Origin: JASHSH01 sp036490215
GTDB taxonomy: Bacteria > Pseudomonadota > Alphaproteobacteria > Rhodospirillales > Magnetospirillaceae
Assembly (NCBI GenBank): GCA_036490215.1
Contig: DASXEH010000054.1
Coordinates: 9,549 to 73,548, forward strand
Length of the DNA stretch: 64,000 bases
Direction of reading: 5' to 3'
In this document: piece by piece, positions 62,564 through 64,000 of the stretch
How the letters are laid out: each line of letters begins with the position of its first letter
Numbering within the stretch: the stretch's first letter is position 1
Made by a program: the position numbers and the translations under genes
The notes under the pieces: generated by a model
The model's input: the letters and a program-made list of their open reading frames with translations, nothing else
Told to the model about the DNA's origin: nothing
Databases searched by the model: none

Positions 62564-62996
62564 AGCGCTGCCTGTCTTTGCCGTGATGTCATCACTGCTC
62601 GTTGCCGCGACCGCGTGGGGGCAGAGCTCTGATCTGACCATCGAGAACGCGTGGATACGCGCGCTGCCGAATCATCTGCCGGCAGCCGGCTATTTCACTG
62701 TCGAGAATAAAAGCAAGGAGCCTGCCGTTCTGGTCGGCGCGGAGTCGCCTGCATGTGGCCGGCTGATGCTCCATCACACCGTAGCCGAGGGCGGCACCGG
62801 ACGCATGGAAATGGTCGACCGCGTGGAGGTTCCGGCTGGAGGATCTCTGTCCTTTGCTCCCGGCGGATATCACTTGATGTGTATGATGCCGAGCGCCGAT
62901 GTGACTCCCGGGCACCGAGTCCCGATCATGCTGCAATTCGAAGGCGGTGCCTCGGTCAGCGCGTCGTTCGATGTCAGGAACGCGATCGGCAATTGA
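62553..62996 (+). CDS. Periplasmic copper chaperone PCu(A)C
   Basis: This 147-residue protein has a signal peptide ending in AATAWGQ and then a cupredoxin-like PCuAC domain. The copper motif H(x)nM...HxM is present: MLHHTVAEGGTGRMEMVD, then GGYHLMCMMPS. It hands copper to the CuA or CuB site together with SCO and CtaG encoded alongside. Overlap with ctaG by 11 bases implies co-translation. Confidence 0.92.
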   Translation: MNCKALPVFAVMSSLLVAATAWGQSSDLTIENAWIRALPNHLPAAGYFTVENKSKEPAVLVGAESPACGRLMLHHTVAEGGTGRMEMVDRVEVPAGGSLSFAPGGYHLMCMMPSADVTPGHRVPIMLQFEGGASVSASFDVRNAIGN

Positions 62997-63010
62997 TCGG
63001 CGGGCAATAC

Positions 63011-64000
63011 CTACGCGGCCCGGATCAACACATGGCGCTTCTTGCCGGCGGTCAGCTTGATCGCGCCGTCCCTGAGATGCGCCGTGCCGATCGCGTCATT
63101 CTCGCCGATAGCCGCGTCATTGACCTTGCCACCGCCGCCCTTGATCAGGCGGCGCGCTTCGCCGTTTGACGTCGCCAAACCGGCACGCACGAACAGCGCG
63201 TAAGCGGGAATGCCGGCCGACAGCTCTGCTCCCGGCACAGTGACCGTGGGCAGGTTGTCCGCCGTGCCGCCTTCCTCGAACGTGCGGCGTGCGGTCTCGG
63301 CGCTTTCCTGTGCGGCGGCATCGCCATGCAGCAGCCGGGCCGCCTCATTGGCCAGCACCTTCTTCGCCTCGTTGATCTCGGCGTCTTTCAGCGCTTCGAG
63401 CTTGGCGATCTCGTCGAGCGGCAGTTCGGTGAAGAGGCGCAGGAAGCGGCCGACATCGGCATCCTCGGTGTTGCGCCAGAACTGCCAGTAATCCCAGGGC
63501 GAGAGTTTGTCGGCGTTGAGCCACACGGCGCCCTGGGCGGACTTGCCCATCTTGGCGCCCGAGGCCAGCGTGACCAGCGGCGTGGTCAGCGCGAACAGCT
63601 CGCGGTTATCGACGCGGCGGCCGAGCTCGACGCCATTGAGGATGTTGCCCCACTGGTCCGAGCCGCCCATCTGTATGGTGCAGCCATGGCGGCGCGCCAG
63701 CTCCAGGAAGTCGTAAGCCTGGAGGATCATGTAGTTGAATTCGAGGAAACTGAGCGGCTGTTCGCGCTCCAACCGCAGCTTGACCGACTCGAAGGTCAGC
63801 ATGCGGTTGACCGAGAAGTGGCGTCCGTAGTCGCGTAGGAAGTCGATGTATTGGAGCTTGTCGAGCCAATCGGCGTTGTTGACCATCACCGCATCGGTCG
63901 GGCCGTTGCCGAAGCTGAGGAACTTCTCGAATACTTTGCGGATGCCTGCCATGTTGTGCGCAATGTCGGCGTCGGTGAGCATTTTGCGCGCTTCGTCCTT
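63011..64000 (-). CDS. tyrS: Tyrosyl-tRNA synthetase, C-terminal part (5' end beyond window)
   Basis: The open frame enters at the window edge (KDEARKML...) and runs 329 codons to the stop at 63011. The catalytic class I core is represented by FNYMILQAYDFLELARRHGC, IQMGGSDQWGNI (tyrosine pocket) and KMGKS, the KMSKS loop (ASGAKMGKSAQGAVWL). The C-terminal S4 RNA-binding domain is at the end (AGLATSNGEARRLIKGGGGK). The HIGH motif lies beyond the edge. The order glnE-bcp-AsmA-like-tyrS, here interrupted by clc and the copper genes, is frequent in alphaproteobacteria. Confidence 0.96.
   Translation of the reverse strand, partial: KDEARKMLTDADIAHNMAGIRKVFEKFLSFGNGPTDAVMVNNADWLDKLQYIDFLRDYGRHFSVNRMLTFESVKLRLEREQPLSFLEFNYMILQAYDFLELARRHGCTIQMGGSDQWGNILNGVELGRRVDNRELFALTTPLVTLASGAKMGKSAQGAVWLNADKLSPWDYWQFWRNTEDADVGRFLRLFTELPLDEIAKLEALKDAEINEAKKVLANEAARLLHGDAAAQESAETARRTFEEGGTADNLPTVTVPGAELSAGIPAYALFVRAGLATSNGEARRLIKGGGGKVNDAAIGENDAIGTAHLRDGAIKLTAGKKRHVLIRAA

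Overview
The window is GC-rich, densely coded chromosomal DNA from an alphaproteobacterium, probably Rhodospirillales-like. The lineage is inferred from a phasin gene with a PhaR-type operator, an Entner-Doudoroff cluster, UbiK, CcmCD, GlnE beside bcp and a DUF3971/AsmA-like gene, a CtaG/SCO/PCuAC copper set, and dispersed palindromic repeats between genes. No rRNA, tRNA, CRISPR array, integrase or transposase was found. A perfect 16-bp parS centromere site (38125-38140) suggests that this segment lies in the origin/centromere domain of the chromosome.

Layout. 1-7.0 kb: the end of an MFS exporter, then a three-gene operon. It encodes a nucleotide-translocase-like membrane protein fused to HEAT repeats and a cyclic-nucleotide-binding (cNBD) fold, a small degenerate cNBD protein, and a SET-domain protein fused to a fold-III PLP decarboxylase. 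A flippase-like membrane protein converges on it. 7.3-9.5 kb: a stand-alone cNBD protein and an unrecognised 569-residue protein. 9.7-13 kb: a marR-emrA-emrB multidrug efflux operon. 13-20.3 kb: ubiK, a YbjN-like gene, proC, phasin, zwf, edd, eda and a small Rieske protein. 20.3-28.3 kb: kup, an aldo/keto reductase with a fucose mutarotase, a tandem universal stress protein, an aminotransferase, an orphan UgpC-type ATPase, and two paralogous small secreted proteins.

28.3-38.1 kb: ccmD and ccmC. Next is an AT-richer gene for a large STAND NTPase with an N-terminal HEPN-like motif, which looks like acquired defence DNA. After it come SRPBCC, nucleotide-sugar dehydrogenase, hydrolase and radical-SAM genes, then parS. 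38.4-41.8 kb: a gene for a protein of about 1,114 residues built almost entirely from an octapeptide repeat. 41.9-51.5 kb: a sugar 1-dehydrogenase, a diguanylate cyclase, a response regulator, a partly decayed non-coding stretch, a DTW-domain tRNA-modifying enzyme, an LpxR-like lipid A deacylase, and an MHYT hybrid histidine kinase. 51.6-64 kb: a Bcp peroxiredoxin with a histone-H1-like tail, glnE, a YhdP/AsmA-like giant, a CLC chloride channel, a copper-delivery trio for cytochrome oxidase (SCO, CtaG, PCuAC), and the 3' part of tyrS.

The most interesting candidates for undescribed biology are the SET-decarboxylase operon (1.4-6.0 kb), the HEPN-STAND protein (29.7-32.3 kb), the octad-repeat protein (38.4-41.8 kb) and the peroxiredoxin with a chromatin-like tail. 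All functional statements rest on motif reading by eye; no database search was possible.
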